Source: an uncultured Arenicella sp.
Lineage (GTDB): Bacteria > Pseudomonadota > Gammaproteobacteria > Arenicellales > Arenicellaceae
Assembly (NCBI GenBank): GCA_938045295.1
Contig: CALINO010000043.1
Coordinates: 1 to 34,801, forward strand
Direction: 5' to 3'
Length of the DNA stretch: 34,801 nt
Shown: one piece after another, positions 18,055 to 26,104 of the stretch
Layout of the letters: the number at the start of each line of letters is the position of its first letter
How positions within the stretch are numbered: the first letter of the stretch is position 1
Program-made: the position numbers and the translations under genes
Notes under the pieces: generated by a model
Databases searched by the model: none
Told to the model about the DNA's origin: nothing
The model's input: the letters and a program-made list of their open reading frames with translations, nothing else

Positions 18055-19041
18055 CTATTCTTCTCCCCATTTGCCTTGCATGGCCGAGTTTACGTTCTTT
18101 TCAATTTCTTTCATTGGTAGCACACCGCGAGCATTATTCTGTAAAAATTCCAGAAAGCGTTGGGCAACCAATGACAGCTTTTTGTCTTTTAAATGGGCAA
18201 AACGCCATTCTGAAGTAAGAGGAAAGCCTTCAACATCAAGCTGGGTTAGACCGTCTTTATCTGCATTGCTGAGAATGTAAGCCGACATAACGGATATGCC
18301 CATGTTGGCCATCACTGCATGTTTAATGGCCTCGTTGCTTTGTATAGTCATCACGGTTTCCATGTGCAGATCATTATTTTGTAAATAGTGTTGCACTTTC
18401 ACCATGCCGCCCGAGCCGGCTTCGCGCATGATAAAACGTTCGTCTTTAATGTCTTGCCAACGTAAGTTTTTTTTGCCGGCTAATCGGTGCTCTTTAGAGG
18501 CAACCACGGCAATAGGGTTGGGCAGAAAATGTGACGAATTTACTTCCACATCTATCGGTAAGTCGCTGAAAAAATAGAGATCGTCTAGATTTTCTTTAAG
18601 GCGCTTTACAATCAGGTCGCGGTTTCCGGTGTGCAGTTCAACGTCCACGCCCGGGTACATTTCGCAAAATGGCGCCAACACATAAGGCATAAAATATTGT
18701 GCGGTTGTGACCACCGAAATGCTCAAATGCCCCGACTTTAGGCCTTTTAAGTTATTGATTGAGTCGTCCAGTTGGTTGACTACGTCAAAAATATTCAGCC
18801 CCGCTTGTTCAACTTCTCGGCCGGCTTCGGTGAGCTTTAAGCTTTTTCCAATCACCTCGTATAAAGGCAGACCAATGGCGTCGGATAACTTTTTTACTTG
18901 AATGGATACGCTGGGCTGAGTTAAACATAGCTGCTCAGACGCACGCGCAATGCTGCCCAACTCGGCCACTTTTAAGAAAATTTCAATTTGTCTTAAAGTG
19001 CCGAGTTTAGATAGAAGCCGAGTATCAAGAGGTTGTCGCAA
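18055..19041 (-). CDS. LysR family transcriptional regulator
   Basis: A 328-residue LysR regulator. The winged helix-turn-helix lies at residues 16-75 (LRQIEIFLKVAELGSIARAS, LTQPSVSIQVKKL), followed by the effector domain (SGHLSISVVTTAQYFMPYVL, EMYPGVDVELHTGNRD), most like the CbbR/CysL-type branch. The start is TTG at 19041, preceded on the minus strand by GGAG seven bases away. It sits between the racemase-fold gene and the cupin gene, all on the minus strand, so it probably responds to an intermediate of the cluster. The effector is unknown. Confidence 0.93.
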   Translation of the reverse strand: MRQPLDTRLLSKLGTLRQIEIFLKVAELGSIARASEQLCLTQPSVSIQVKKLSDAIGLPLYEVIGKSLKLTEAGREVEQAGLNIFDVVNQLDDSINNLKGLKSGHLSISVVTTAQYFMPYVLAPFCEMYPGVDVELHTGNRDLIVKRLKENLDDLYFFSDLPIDVEVNSSHFLPNPIAVVASKEHRLAGKKNLRWQDIKDERFIMREAGSGGMVKVQHYLQNNDLHMETVMTIQSNEAIKHAVMANMGISVMSAYILSNADKDGLTQLDVEGFPLTSEWRFAHLKDKKLSLVAQRFLEFLQNNARGVLPMKEIEKNVNSAMQGKWGEE

Positions 19042-19100
19042 ATAAAGCTCCGGTTACGTGAACGGGTAGCGCTTGTTGTTCTTATGGTAGCGCTCTTGTT

Positions 19101-19847
19101 CTAATGTTCTTTTAAAAGGCGGCCAAAGCCATCCAGCTTGTCATTAATGCCAATCGTTCTTAAGGCATGCCAGTAGGTTGCCGTGTTAATGGCTATGACG
19201 GGTTTGCCTAATTCCAGTTCCATGTCAGCGGCTAAATGAATGGCCGATAGGTTAGTGCCTACTTGAATAATGGCATCAACACTGTCGTCGTTCAAATCGT
19301 TGAAGGTTTGACGAGTGACTTTGTTGCTCACTTCGGCAATCGCTGTCCAGCTTGGGCATTGTAAACATATGTCTGAAACAGATTCATAGCCATAGTCGCT
19401 GAAGAAATTTGCCACCTCTTGATTAGCCACCGGGTAGTAGGGTGACATAAACGCTATTTTCTTAACGTTGCCATAGGCTTTTAAAGCGGCCACTATCGAC
19501 TCTGAGCCAACTGAAATATTCAACCCTGAGAAGTCTTCTATTTTTTTCTTCCATTGAATGCAGCCTTCAGCGCCGCCGTAGAAGGTTACCGCTGACATGC
19601 CCATGACTAAGTAATCGGGCGCGCAAGGCATAACGTGCTTGACGGCGTCTAAGGTGTTTTCAGAAATTACCATGGTGCCTTGCATAAAGGCTTCGTTGGA
19701 AATGGCGTTTGCGTTTTCAACGTAAATGCGGCTGTAGTGGTTGGTGACCCCAGCAGGGCGCATTTCTTCAAATTCTGGTTGTACAATGGTGTTTGTGGCT
19801 GGGCCAAGCACGCCAAATTTTGCTCTGTAGCCGAGTACATCGGTCAT
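19101..19847 (-). CDS. Asp/Glu racemase-superfamily protein (maleate isomerase / arylmalonate decarboxylase-like) lacking both catalytic Cys
   Basis: A 248-residue member of the superfamily that includes maleate isomerase, arylmalonate decarboxylase (AMDase) and hydantoin racemase. Segments that align by eye with AMDase are YLVMGMSAVTFYGG (AMDase SLMGTSLSFYRG), VKKIAFMSPYYPVANQEVANFF and AIIQVGTNLSAIHLA (AMDase GILLSCGGLLTLDAI). At the first cysteine position this protein has Gly83, as AMDase does. At the position of AMDase Cys188 it has Gly197. It therefore retains neither canonical Cys, although Cys75, 96, 161 and 164 occur elsewhere. The reaction is unknown. It is divergent from the DUF1330/nitrilase unit. 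Confidence 0.8.
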   Translation of the reverse strand: MTDVLGYRAKFGVLGPATNTIVQPEFEEMRPAGVTNHYSRIYVENANAISNEAFMQGTMVISENTLDAVKHVMPCAPDYLVMGMSAVTFYGGAEGCIQWKKKIEDFSGLNISVGSESIVAALKAYGNVKKIAFMSPYYPVANQEVANFFSDYGYESVSDICLQCPSWTAIAEVSNKVTRQTFNDLNDDSVDAIIQVGTNLSAIHLAADMELELGKPVIAINTATYWHALRTIGINDKLDGFGRLLKEH

Positions 19848-19888
19848 GATTGTTTACCTATGAATAGTCATACTTTCTGTTATGATAT

Positions 19889-19910
19889 ATAATTATGTCA
19901 TTATATCAAA
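19889..19910. promoter_or_regulatory. Operator-like site between racemase-fold and DUF1330 genes
   Basis: ATAATTATG-TCAT-TATATCAAA. The right arm differs from the half-site TATAACAAA at one base and the left arm is weaker. A wider inverted repeat, TGATATA (19883) and TATATCA (19902), overlaps it. It lies in the divergent promoter region. Confidence 0.4.
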
Positions 19911-19943
19911 TGTAATTTTTCATATTTCGTAAAGGTTTATCTT

Positions 19944-20252
19944 ATGAGTGCTTATTTAGTTGTAGAAGCGGTTCTTACTGACCCTAAAGGCTTTGTGCCT
20001 TATACAAAAGTTGTGCCATCATTAGTGGCGAAAATGGGCGGTGAATACATTGCCATTGGCGGTGAATCTGAAGTTCTGGAAGGCGAGTGGGGTAACACTA
20101 AAGTGGTGTTGCATCGTTGGCCTAGCATGCAAGCTGCGCGTGACTTTTGGTATTCAGATGAGTATCAGGAGGCTATTAAGTTGCGTGAAGGTACTGGCGA
20201 GTTCCGTGTAATGTTGGTCGATGGTGTTAAGCAAGAAGTATTAAAAAAGTGA
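19944..20252 (+). CDS. DUF1330 family protein
   Basis: A 102-residue protein of the DUF1330 / dimeric alpha-beta-barrel type. The start SAYLVVEAVLTDPKGFVPYT, the GGEYIAIGGESEVLEGEW strand pair and WPSMQAARDFWYSDEYQEAI are characteristic: the last stretch is the usual DUF1330 helix ending in a Tyr-rich SDEY motif. No enzymatic activity is established for the family. AAAGG precedes the ATG. Its stop overlaps the GTG start of the nitrilase-fold gene, so the two are translationally coupled. Confidence 0.85.
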   Translation: MSAYLVVEAVLTDPKGFVPYTKVVPSLVAKMGGEYIAIGGESEVLEGEWGNTKVVLHRWPSMQAARDFWYSDEYQEAIKLREGTGEFRVMLVDGVKQEVLKK

Positions 20253-21310
20253 GCAAGTACATGAAGGTAGATCCTTATCAGGCAATTGCGTTGCAGGTTT
20301 CCTGCCAAGCCGTGAATTTATTACCGTCGGTGGACGAAGCTAGGGCGCAAATGTTGCGTGCCATTGAGCATTGCGATCATCTTATAAAAGGCAGCATTGG
20401 TTTTGCCAATAGCTTTAATGGCGTGCCAGTTAAATTGGTGGTGTTGCCCGAATATTTTCTAACCAGCTTTCCGTTAGGCGAAAGCATACCCGCTTGGATA
20501 GACAAAGCATGTTTGCAATTTAACGGGCCTGAATACGAGGCCTTGGGTAAGGTTGCGCAAAGCAATGGCATTTATCTGTCTGGCAACGCGTATGAGGTTG
20601 ATCCGCTGTTTCCGCAACTGTATTTTCAAACCAGCTTTATTATTAATGACTCTGGCGATGTTGTGTTGCGCTATCGGCGCTTGGTGTCAATGTATTCGCC
20701 AACACCGCACGACGTGCTGGATCAGTATTTAGAAGCGTACGGCAAAGATGCTTTATTCCCAGTGGTTGATACTGACATTGGCCGTTTGGCTTGCGTGGCG
20801 TCAGAAGAAATACTTTACCCTGAAATTACACGTGCGCTGGCATTAAATGGGGCCGAACTAATTTGCCATTCTTCGAGTGAAGTGGGTAGCCCAAGACCAA
20901 CGCCTAAAAATATTGCAAAGCAAGCCAGAGCTTATGAAAACATGGCGTATGTTGTGTCCGCTAACAGTGCAGGAATTGAAAAAATTCCGTTTCCGGCTCA
21001 GTCAACAGACGGCAGTTCGCAGGTGGTTGACTATAAAGGGCAGGTGCTTGCTGAAGCCGACACTGGCGAGTCTATGGCCGGCAGCGCGGTGATTGACATT
21101 AATGGGTTAAGGCAGGCTCGTAATAAGCCGGCCATGACCAATATGTTGGCTCGCCAGCGCTTGGATTTATTTGCTGATGTGTATGGTTCGCAAACGGTTT
21201 ACCCGCCCAATAATATGCTCGAATCTGGCGATGTTGTGGTGCCAGATCGAGCGCATTTCATGCAGTGCCAGGAAACGGCAATAGATAATTTAAAGAAGTT
21301 AAAACAATAA
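20249..21310 (+). CDS. Nitrilase-superfamily protein with replaced catalytic residues
   Basis: A 353-residue carbon-nitrogen hydrolase fold. The catalytic Glu is kept (Glu68 in VVLPEYFLTS). The usual catalytic Lys position in YRK reads Arg144 (LRYRRL), and the nucleophile position six residues before the PE of YPE reads Ser185 in ACVASEEILYPEI, where the family has CYD/CYE. A Cys lies three residues earlier (Cys182) and another at 207. This could be a distinct subfamily using another nucleophile, or a non-catalytic paralogue. The start is GTG 20249 overlapping the DUF1330 stop (GTGA); ATG 20261 is the alternative. It ends 14 bp from the convergent gntR gene. Confidence 0.8.
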   Translation: MSKYMKVDPYQAIALQVSCQAVNLLPSVDEARAQMLRAIEHCDHLIKGSIGFANSFNGVPVKLVVLPEYFLTSFPLGESIPAWIDKACLQFNGPEYEALGKVAQSNGIYLSGNAYEVDPLFPQLYFQTSFIINDSGDVVLRYRRLVSMYSPTPHDVLDQYLEAYGKDALFPVVDTDIGRLACVASEEILYPEITRALALNGAELICHSSSEVGSPRPTPKNIAKQARAYENMAYVVSANSAGIEKIPFPAQSTDGSSQVVDYKGQVLAEADTGESMAGSAVIDINGLRQARNKPAMTNMLARQRLDLFADVYGSQTVYPPNNMLESGDVVVPDRAHFMQCQETAIDNLKKLKQ

Positions 21311-21324
21311 TTTGAATTGCTTTT

Positions 21325-22104
21325 TTAATCTATTTTCAAATCCATTTTGTATTGGAAGTGTTCAGGATTATAGAAAACGGTTAAGTGATCTCGCATGTGC
21401 TCACTGTCGCCGGTTTTATTGAATGAGTGGCGCGTGAGTGTAAGCAGCGCGCTACCTTCAGGAACCTCGAGCGCCGCGGCAATTTCTGGGCTTGCGGATA
21501 CCGCGCTTAATGTTTGTGTCACGTGCGTGATTTCCAAGCCTTTCTGACGAAAGTAACTTAACCTTGGTTCTTTCACGAACAAGTCTTGTTCGCTGGGCAT
21601 TTCCACGCCTGCGGTCCAGCTAACGTAGTAGCCAAATTTACGGCCGTCACGTTCACGCACCCTTATAAGGTGCAGTGCTTTCTCGTTAGAAGCTAACTCT
21701 AAGCCATCACGAATAGCGCCCGGTGGCGTACGTAATGAGCATTCCAAAATAGACGCTTGAGAGTTTCGTGCCATGCTTTCAATTTCTTGCAGCATGCCAA
21801 CCAATGGTGCTTTTACTGGCTTTTGAGTGTATTTGTAAACAACGTGCGAGCCTTTTCCGCGGTGTCGTTCGACAAGCTTTTCTTTCGCTAACTCGTCCAT
21901 GGCTCTTTTGGCCGTAATTCGTGACACGTCAAACGCCTTAGCAAGCTGTTCTTCGGTTGGTATGCGTTCACCGTAAGGCAGACTTCCGTCTAAAATCATT
22001 CCTTTGAGTAAGCTGAATAATTGAAAGTACAACGGCGTAGGAGTGCCACTGCTTAAATTTCTCTTATTTCGGTGCTTAAGTAGTAAGTCTATTGTCTCAG
22101 TCAT
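21325..22104 (-). CDS. GntR family regulator (HutC/UTRA type)
   Basis: A 259-residue repressor-type protein. The N-terminal winged helix-turn-helix (PLYFQLFSLLKGMILDGSLP, IPTEEQLAKAFDVSRITAKR, VERHRGKGSHVV) is that of GntR proteins, and the C-terminal half, with ALHLIRVRERDGRKFGYY and GSALLTLTRHSFN, is a UTRA ligand-binding domain. It is divergent from the membrane-protein gene at 22301. A 22-bp operator-like inverted repeat lies 28 bp upstream of its start, and related sites lie before leuC, 22301 and the 28876 operon. I infer that it controls the cluster and itself; the ligand is unknown. Confidence 0.93.
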   Translation of the reverse strand: MTETIDLLLKHRNKRNLSSGTPTPLYFQLFSLLKGMILDGSLPYGERIPTEEQLAKAFDVSRITAKRAMDELAKEKLVERHRGKGSHVVYKYTQKPVKAPLVGMLQEIESMARNSQASILECSLRTPPGAIRDGLELASNEKALHLIRVRERDGRKFGYYVSWTAGVEMPSEQDLFVKEPRLSYFRQKGLEITHVTQTLSAVSASPEIAAALEVPEGSALLTLTRHSFNKTGDSEHMRDHLTVFYNPEHFQYKMDLKID

Positions 22105-22131
22105 AATATGGGGGGAGTGCTATTTTTATGA

Positions 22132-22153
22132 TTTGTACTAATGATATAACAAA
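22132..22153. promoter_or_regulatory. Operator-like site upstream of gntR
   Basis: TTTGTACTA-ATGA-TATAACAAA. The arms are imperfectly inverted (7 of 9), with the same 9-4-9 layout and the same TATAACAA half-site as the perfect site at 28806. Confidence 0.55.
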
Positions 22154-22235
22154 TTACATGCAAGATGAGTGTGAGTGTAAGGCAAATATCGTATTTTTGC
22201 TGTTTTTTTCTATGTGACGTTGTTAGTATAGTTAT

Positions 22236-22257
22236 ATTGTTATATCATTATTACTAT
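22236..22257. promoter_or_regulatory. Operator-like site upstream of the 22301 membrane gene
   Basis: ATTGTTATA-TCAT-TATTACTAT. The left arm is identical to that of the best site and the right arm matches 7 of 9. It lies 43 bp before the start codon, where a repressor would block the promoter. Confidence 0.5.
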
Positions 22258-22300
22258 ATCCGGACTATCAAAAAATAGAGACAGAAAGAGATTTATTGAA

Positions 22301-22978
22301 ATGATTACAACATTAGCAGTACTTAAATGGTTGCATATAATTGCCATGGTTTATTGGCTTGGTGGCGAATGGGGAGTGTTTAATACTTCTCGATATGTGG
22401 TGGATCGAAACTTAAGTATGCAAGAACGTAAGCGGCATATGAACACGGCCTACATCATTGATATTCCCGCGCGCACCGGCATCATCCTGTTAATGCCCAT
22501 AGGCTTACACATGGGTTACTTTTGGGGTGTTCAGCCTTATGGTGGTGGCTATATGGTGGCTATGTGGGCTTTTACCGCATTGTGGTTGGCCATTTGTTGG
22601 GCTGCGTTCTTTTATCGTGAAACCGATCTTGGCGTCAAATTAACAAAATTGGATGAAAAAATTCGTTTTATCTTAATTCCTTTGATCATCGTTGCTGCAA
22701 TCACTTCCTTGATGGGGTACGGGCCGTTTAATGCCGGTGCAATGCAAAAATGGTTTTCAATTAAATTAGGTTTGTTCGGAGGTCTTTTAATAATCGGCTT
22801 GATATTGCGATTCATTATGCGCGAGTGGACAACACTGTTCCGCATTTTGGCTGAAGGCCCTAACGAGCAAGCTGAAAGCAGGCTGGAAAAGTCTTTAAAA
22901 CTAGGCCGTACACTGGCTTACTTTTATTGGGTTGGAATTGCTACTGTGGCATTTTTTGGTGCGACAAAATTCATGTAA
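22301..22978 (+). CDS. Integral membrane protein of unknown function (CopD/DUF2269-like)
   Basis: A 225-residue protein with about five hydrophobic segments (near residues 3-22, 54-74, 80-100, 120-138, 148-168, plus one at the C-terminus). The first carries WLHIIAMVYWLGGEWGVF, and the WLGG-x2-GVF motif with a following Ser and two Val is shared with the protein at 32686-33351. His and Trp residues within helices recall heme- or copper-related membrane families, but I do not assign a function. It starts after an AGAAAGAG ribosome site, is divergent from gntR with an operator-like site in its promoter, and ends at a strong terminator. Confidence 0.75.
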   Translation: MITTLAVLKWLHIIAMVYWLGGEWGVFNTSRYVVDRNLSMQERKRHMNTAYIIDIPARTGIILLMPIGLHMGYFWGVQPYGGGYMVAMWAFTALWLAICWAAFFYRETDLGVKLTKLDEKIRFILIPLIIVAAITSLMGYGPFNAGAMQKWFSIKLGLFGGLLIIGLILRFIMREWTTLFRILAEGPNEQAESRLEKSLKLGRTLAYFYWVGIATVAFFGATKFM

Positions 22979-23042
22979 ACCCAGTCTGTTTACGTTCTCC
23001 CTCCCCCCCAAAAGTCCTTTCTCGAGATGGGAGCGTTAAAGG

Positions 23043-23074
23043 CAAAAGGCCAACCCTAGGGTTGGCCTTTTTTT
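23043..23074 (+). terminator. Strong Rho-independent terminator after the 22301 gene
   Basis: A perfect inverted repeat with 12-bp arms (AAAGGCCAACCC and its complement, 23045-23070, two-base centre) runs into a T tract to 23074. Being symmetric with flanking A and T runs, it may also serve the convergent DUF1838 gene. Confidence 0.92.
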
Positions 23075-23125
23075 ATCTGTGCTGCTTTGACTTTGCATCA
23101 GAAGCAGCGGGTAATACAGCAATAA

Positions 23126-24028
23126 TTAGTTCTTACTTTCAGCGCGCCTTTTGTCGATGATTTTCTTCATGTATGTCCACGACGTTTCATTTTTTCGTTG
23201 GTCATTTGCTGGTGGGGCATTGGTGTATTTAGGATAACTTTTCTTGATTTCGTCTTTCAGTGTATCCGGCATGTCGTCCCAGCTTTTGAGCTTGCGACCA
23301 ACGGCATTAAAATACATGTCACCGTCTCGGCCTTTCATGTTCATCCAAGGCAACCATTGAGAGATGCGCACCCAGGCAATTTTGCCATATTCAATATTGG
23401 TGTCGGCGTCTAGTAAGGTATCGGAATTACCCATGAAGTCAAAAATTTCAGCACTGTGGTAGGTGCCGCCAATATGCTCTTGGTATTCGCCACCTAATGG
23501 GTTTGGATAGAATAATGGCACTTCATAAGGTAAGAAGTAGCCGCCATCGGCAATAGTGGCCGGAAATGTGTTTTCTTTACCTTCTTTGTCGCGAGCAAAG
23601 TCTGGGCGGCTATTCACCGGGTCGTTGGCTACGTGTATGACTTCGTTGGTTTCTCCAGTCCATGGGTTTTCCCACGTCTTAAGAACTTCACCTGTTTCTG
23701 TGTCTAGGTAGAGCATGATCTCACGTGAAATGATGCGATAGCCTTCGCCTCGTTCTTTGTCATTAACGCCGACACACTGACGAACATTCATGCCTAGCAA
23801 CTTGAATAATTTTTTGTCGCGCTGGCCTTGTACTCGAGAGTAAGCGTTGCCAGCCCACATCCAGGTTACTTCTTCTCCGTCTACCAGCGAGCAGTGAAGT
23901 TTGCGGTTCAGTTTGACATAGCCCTCACCGGTGTTGGGGTCAATTTGGCCGGCATGGCTGACGCCAAGGCTTAAGCTTACGCAGGTGAGTGCAATCGTTA
24001 TATTTTTTATGATGCTTCTTTTTTTCAT
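23126..24028 (-). CDS. Secreted DUF1838 family protein
   Basis: A 300-residue exported protein. Residues 1-26 form a Sec signal peptide (basic MKKR, hydrophobic core, cleavage near SHAG). The mature part, with GEGYVKLNRKLHCSL, MWAGNAYSRVQGQ, REIMLYLDTETGEVL and WENPWTGE, resembles DUF1838 proteins, whose biochemical role is unknown. Trp-rich and aromatic stretches suggest a ligand-binding beta-sheet. GAGGAAA on the minus strand precedes ATG 24028. A 24-bp perfect palindrome lies just upstream, between this gene and the divergent small secreted protein. Confidence 0.82.
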   Translation of the reverse strand: MKKRSIIKNITIALTCVSLSLGVSHAGQIDPNTGEGYVKLNRKLHCSLVDGEEVTWMWAGNAYSRVQGQRDKKLFKLLGMNVRQCVGVNDKERGEGYRIISREIMLYLDTETGEVLKTWENPWTGETNEVIHVANDPVNSRPDFARDKEGKENTFPATIADGGYFLPYEVPLFYPNPLGGEYQEHIGGTYHSAEIFDFMGNSDTLLDADTNIEYGKIAWVRISQWLPWMNMKGRDGDMYFNAVGRKLKSWDDMPDTLKDEIKKSYPKYTNAPPANDQRKNETSWTYMKKIIDKRRAESKN

Positions 24029-24049
24029 GGTGGGGTTTCCTCTATTAAA

Positions 24050-24073
24050 GAATTAATGATATATCATTAATTC
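24050..24073. promoter_or_regulatory. Perfect 24-bp palindrome
   Basis: Two 12-bp arms (GAATTAATGATA and its exact complement) meet with no spacer in the divergent region between the DUF1838 gene and the 24125 gene, 22 bp from the former start. The inner part contains the TGATATA/TATATCA elements seen in the other operator-like sites, although the 9-4-9 layout is not well kept. Confidence 0.55.
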
Positions 24074-24124
24074 AAATTTTCCGATATTATTTTCATTTAA
24101 AATTAACTTTTAAGGTAAAAAATA

Positions 24125-24544
24125 ATGCGTTTCCTGATCATCTTTTATGTGGCTTTTATGGCCTTGTTAATGCCCACTTTGGCGTTTTCGGATAATGACG
24201 CTGAGGCTCAAGATGTAAGAGCTGCGTTACAATACAGCGGCTGGTTGGCACTAAAGCGTCAAATCATTGACCCGCAGGCAAAAGAAGATGAGTGGCTCTC
24301 AATGCGCGATATATCAATGAGCGACGATGGGAAAAAGCTGCGCATTAAAGATGGCGATAAAAACACGCCCTATGAATTAGAACTCATTGTGATTACCTAC
24401 ACTCAGACCGACACCACGGTGCTTAAGTTAGCGTTGTATGAGGACGGTAAAGATAAGGCCATCACTTATATCTGGAGTGAGCCTGAAACCAAACGAATTG
24501 GTATGAACTTGCGTTGGATGCAAGTGGGGCTGACCAAAAAGTAG
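24125..24544 (+). CDS. Small secreted protein of unknown function
   Basis: A 139-residue protein that I do not recognise. Residues 1-21 form a clear signal peptide (MRFLIIFYVAFMALLMPTLA, cleavage near AFS-DN). The mature part is charged, with an alternating beta-strand pattern (YELELIVITYTQTDTTVLKL) and no cysteines. It is divergent from the secreted DUF1838 gene, sharing its palindromic control region, and convergent with the amine oxidase. AAGG precedes the ATG. Shared location and export suggest a periplasmic partner, which is inference. Confidence 0.7.
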   Translation: MRFLIIFYVAFMALLMPTLAFSDNDAEAQDVRAALQYSGWLALKRQIIDPQAKEDEWLSMRDISMSDDGKKLRIKDGDKNTPYELELIVITYTQTDTTVLKLALYEDGKDKAITYIWSEPETKRIGMNLRWMQVGLTKK

Positions 24545-24613
24545 CCAGTCTATGACCTGCATACGATCTACAGCCTATGAAAAACCCATGTGTGCTTGGG
24601 CTATTCTTTGAGC

Positions 24614-26032
24614 TTATTGTAGGCGATCTATCAGTTGCTGGTAGGTCGCCTCGGATGATTCCAAAGCGCCTTCCATGCCCGACGCTTCTCTCGAGCAATG
24701 TTCACCAGCAAAAAACACATTATTGCTAACCGGCTTTACCATTTCATTAGCAAACTGGCTGATTTGCCCCGGGGCGAATGCGGCGTAGGCTCCAAGTGCG
24801 TAAGGGTCGTTGCCCCATGAGTGAAACGCCAGTGGTGTTAATGCGTTTTGTGTTGCGGGGCGTATCTTGGCTAACTGTTTAAGCAGCCACACTTGAGCCT
24901 GCTTGGGAGGCAGTTGATCAAGTGCTTGAGTGCCCGTGCCATTGACGAAAAAAGTATAACTGGCGTCGCCTTGTTTATTGAAGGTAAGAAAGCAGCGTTC
25001 AATGGCTGAGTCACACCACATGTTGCCGGGTAAGCCGTCAGTCTCCCAAAACGGCTTGTCCACTCGGGCAACCATTTTAGTGATGCGGGTATAGGGCAAG
25101 TTGGTAATGGCTTGTTGGTGCTGCGCCGGTAATTCTATGTTTAGGTTTATTTTCCTAAGCACCGAAAAGGGCACCGCCAGTACCAATTTCTCAGTAATGA
25201 ATTGGCTGCCATTGTTACAGGTCACCACAATGCCTTGGCTGGTTTGTGTAATGTCGGCCACTGTGTGGTTGTATCGAACATCACTTAAGCTGTTGGCAAT
25301 GGCCACTGCAAGCTGATCGTTACCGCCTTTCAAGCGTAAGGTTTTGGTGCTGTCACTGTACTTGTAGTTGGCAATGGCTCGCATGGTGTGCAAGGCAGAA
25401 ACAGTGTTAATGTCATTGAAATTGCCGGCTCTGTTTATTAATTCAAGCGCCGCATCGCTAGCACCGAGTTCAGATAAGCGCTGAGACTCGGGTATGTCGT
25501 AGTGTGCAAGGTCGGCGTTTAACCAATCAAGGGTTGAAGACAGAGGAAACTGTTGCCCATGAAGGGTGGATTGCAAACGGCTTGGCAGCACACTTTTTAG
25601 CTTACCACTTAACGGGTTGGTGTTAGACGTGCCCCAGTCATCGGCATGCAGCAATTGGTTGTTTCTGTGAATGGTTAAACCGCGTTGGCTTTTGTCTGGC
25701 GCGACCAGTTCTAAGCGGTACTCATTCACTAAGTCGATAAAACGCCGATAGCCATCACCAATTTCTACGCCCCCCATGTTAATACTCTGACCCTGCGCTT
25801 TCATGCTGAGCGTGCGCCCACCGGCTTGAGACTTTCCTTCAAGCAGCGTTGCTTCAATGCCTTGGCGTTGCAATAAGCGCGCTGTATTCAAGCCGGCCAA
25901 GCCCGCGCCAATAATAAGAACCTTGGTTCTAGTAGCGGAGCTTGGGGGCGGCGTAGAACATGCCGTCATTAGGCCACCGGGTACAATTAATGAGCTTTTA
26001 AGAAAAATTCTGCGATTTATTTTTTTACTCAT
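24614..26032 (-). CDS. Tat-exported flavin amine oxidase, putative lipoprotein
   Basis: A 472-residue FAD-dependent oxidase of the monoamine oxidase/phytoene-desaturase superfamily. The N-terminus has a twin-arginine signal (NRRIFLKSS, Arg7-Arg8) and a lipobox-like LMTAC with Cys25. The FAD Rossmann motif follows at about residue 38 (VLIIGAGLAGLNTARLL, AGGRTLS), and the C-terminal flavin contact FFAGEHCSREASGMEGALES closes the fold. It presumably oxidises an amine or a related C-H bond in the periplasm. It lies 72 bp downstream of the two PuuE-like genes on the same strand. The substrate is unknown. Confidence 0.88.
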   Translation of the reverse strand: MSKKINRRIFLKSSLIVPGGLMTACSTPPPSSATRTKVLIIGAGLAGLNTARLLQRQGIEATLLEGKSQAGGRTLSMKAQGQSINMGGVEIGDGYRRFIDLVNEYRLELVAPDKSQRGLTIHRNNQLLHADDWGTSNTNPLSGKLKSVLPSRLQSTLHGQQFPLSSTLDWLNADLAHYDIPESQRLSELGASDAALELINRAGNFNDINTVSALHTMRAIANYKYSDSTKTLRLKGGNDQLAVAIANSLSDVRYNHTVADITQTSQGIVVTCNNGSQFITEKLVLAVPFSVLRKINLNIELPAQHQQAITNLPYTRITKMVARVDKPFWETDGLPGNMWCDSAIERCFLTFNKQGDASYTFFVNGTGTQALDQLPPKQAQVWLLKQLAKIRPATQNALTPLAFHSWGNDPYALGAYAAFAPGQISQFANEMVKPVSNNVFFAGEHCSREASGMEGALESSEATYQQLIDRLQ

Positions 26033-26104
26033 TGTTTATTAACCATTATTTTGTTTTATCAGTGGCCCGCATGCGCTGGTTTTATGTCATTAAAGTGGGT
26101 GCGC

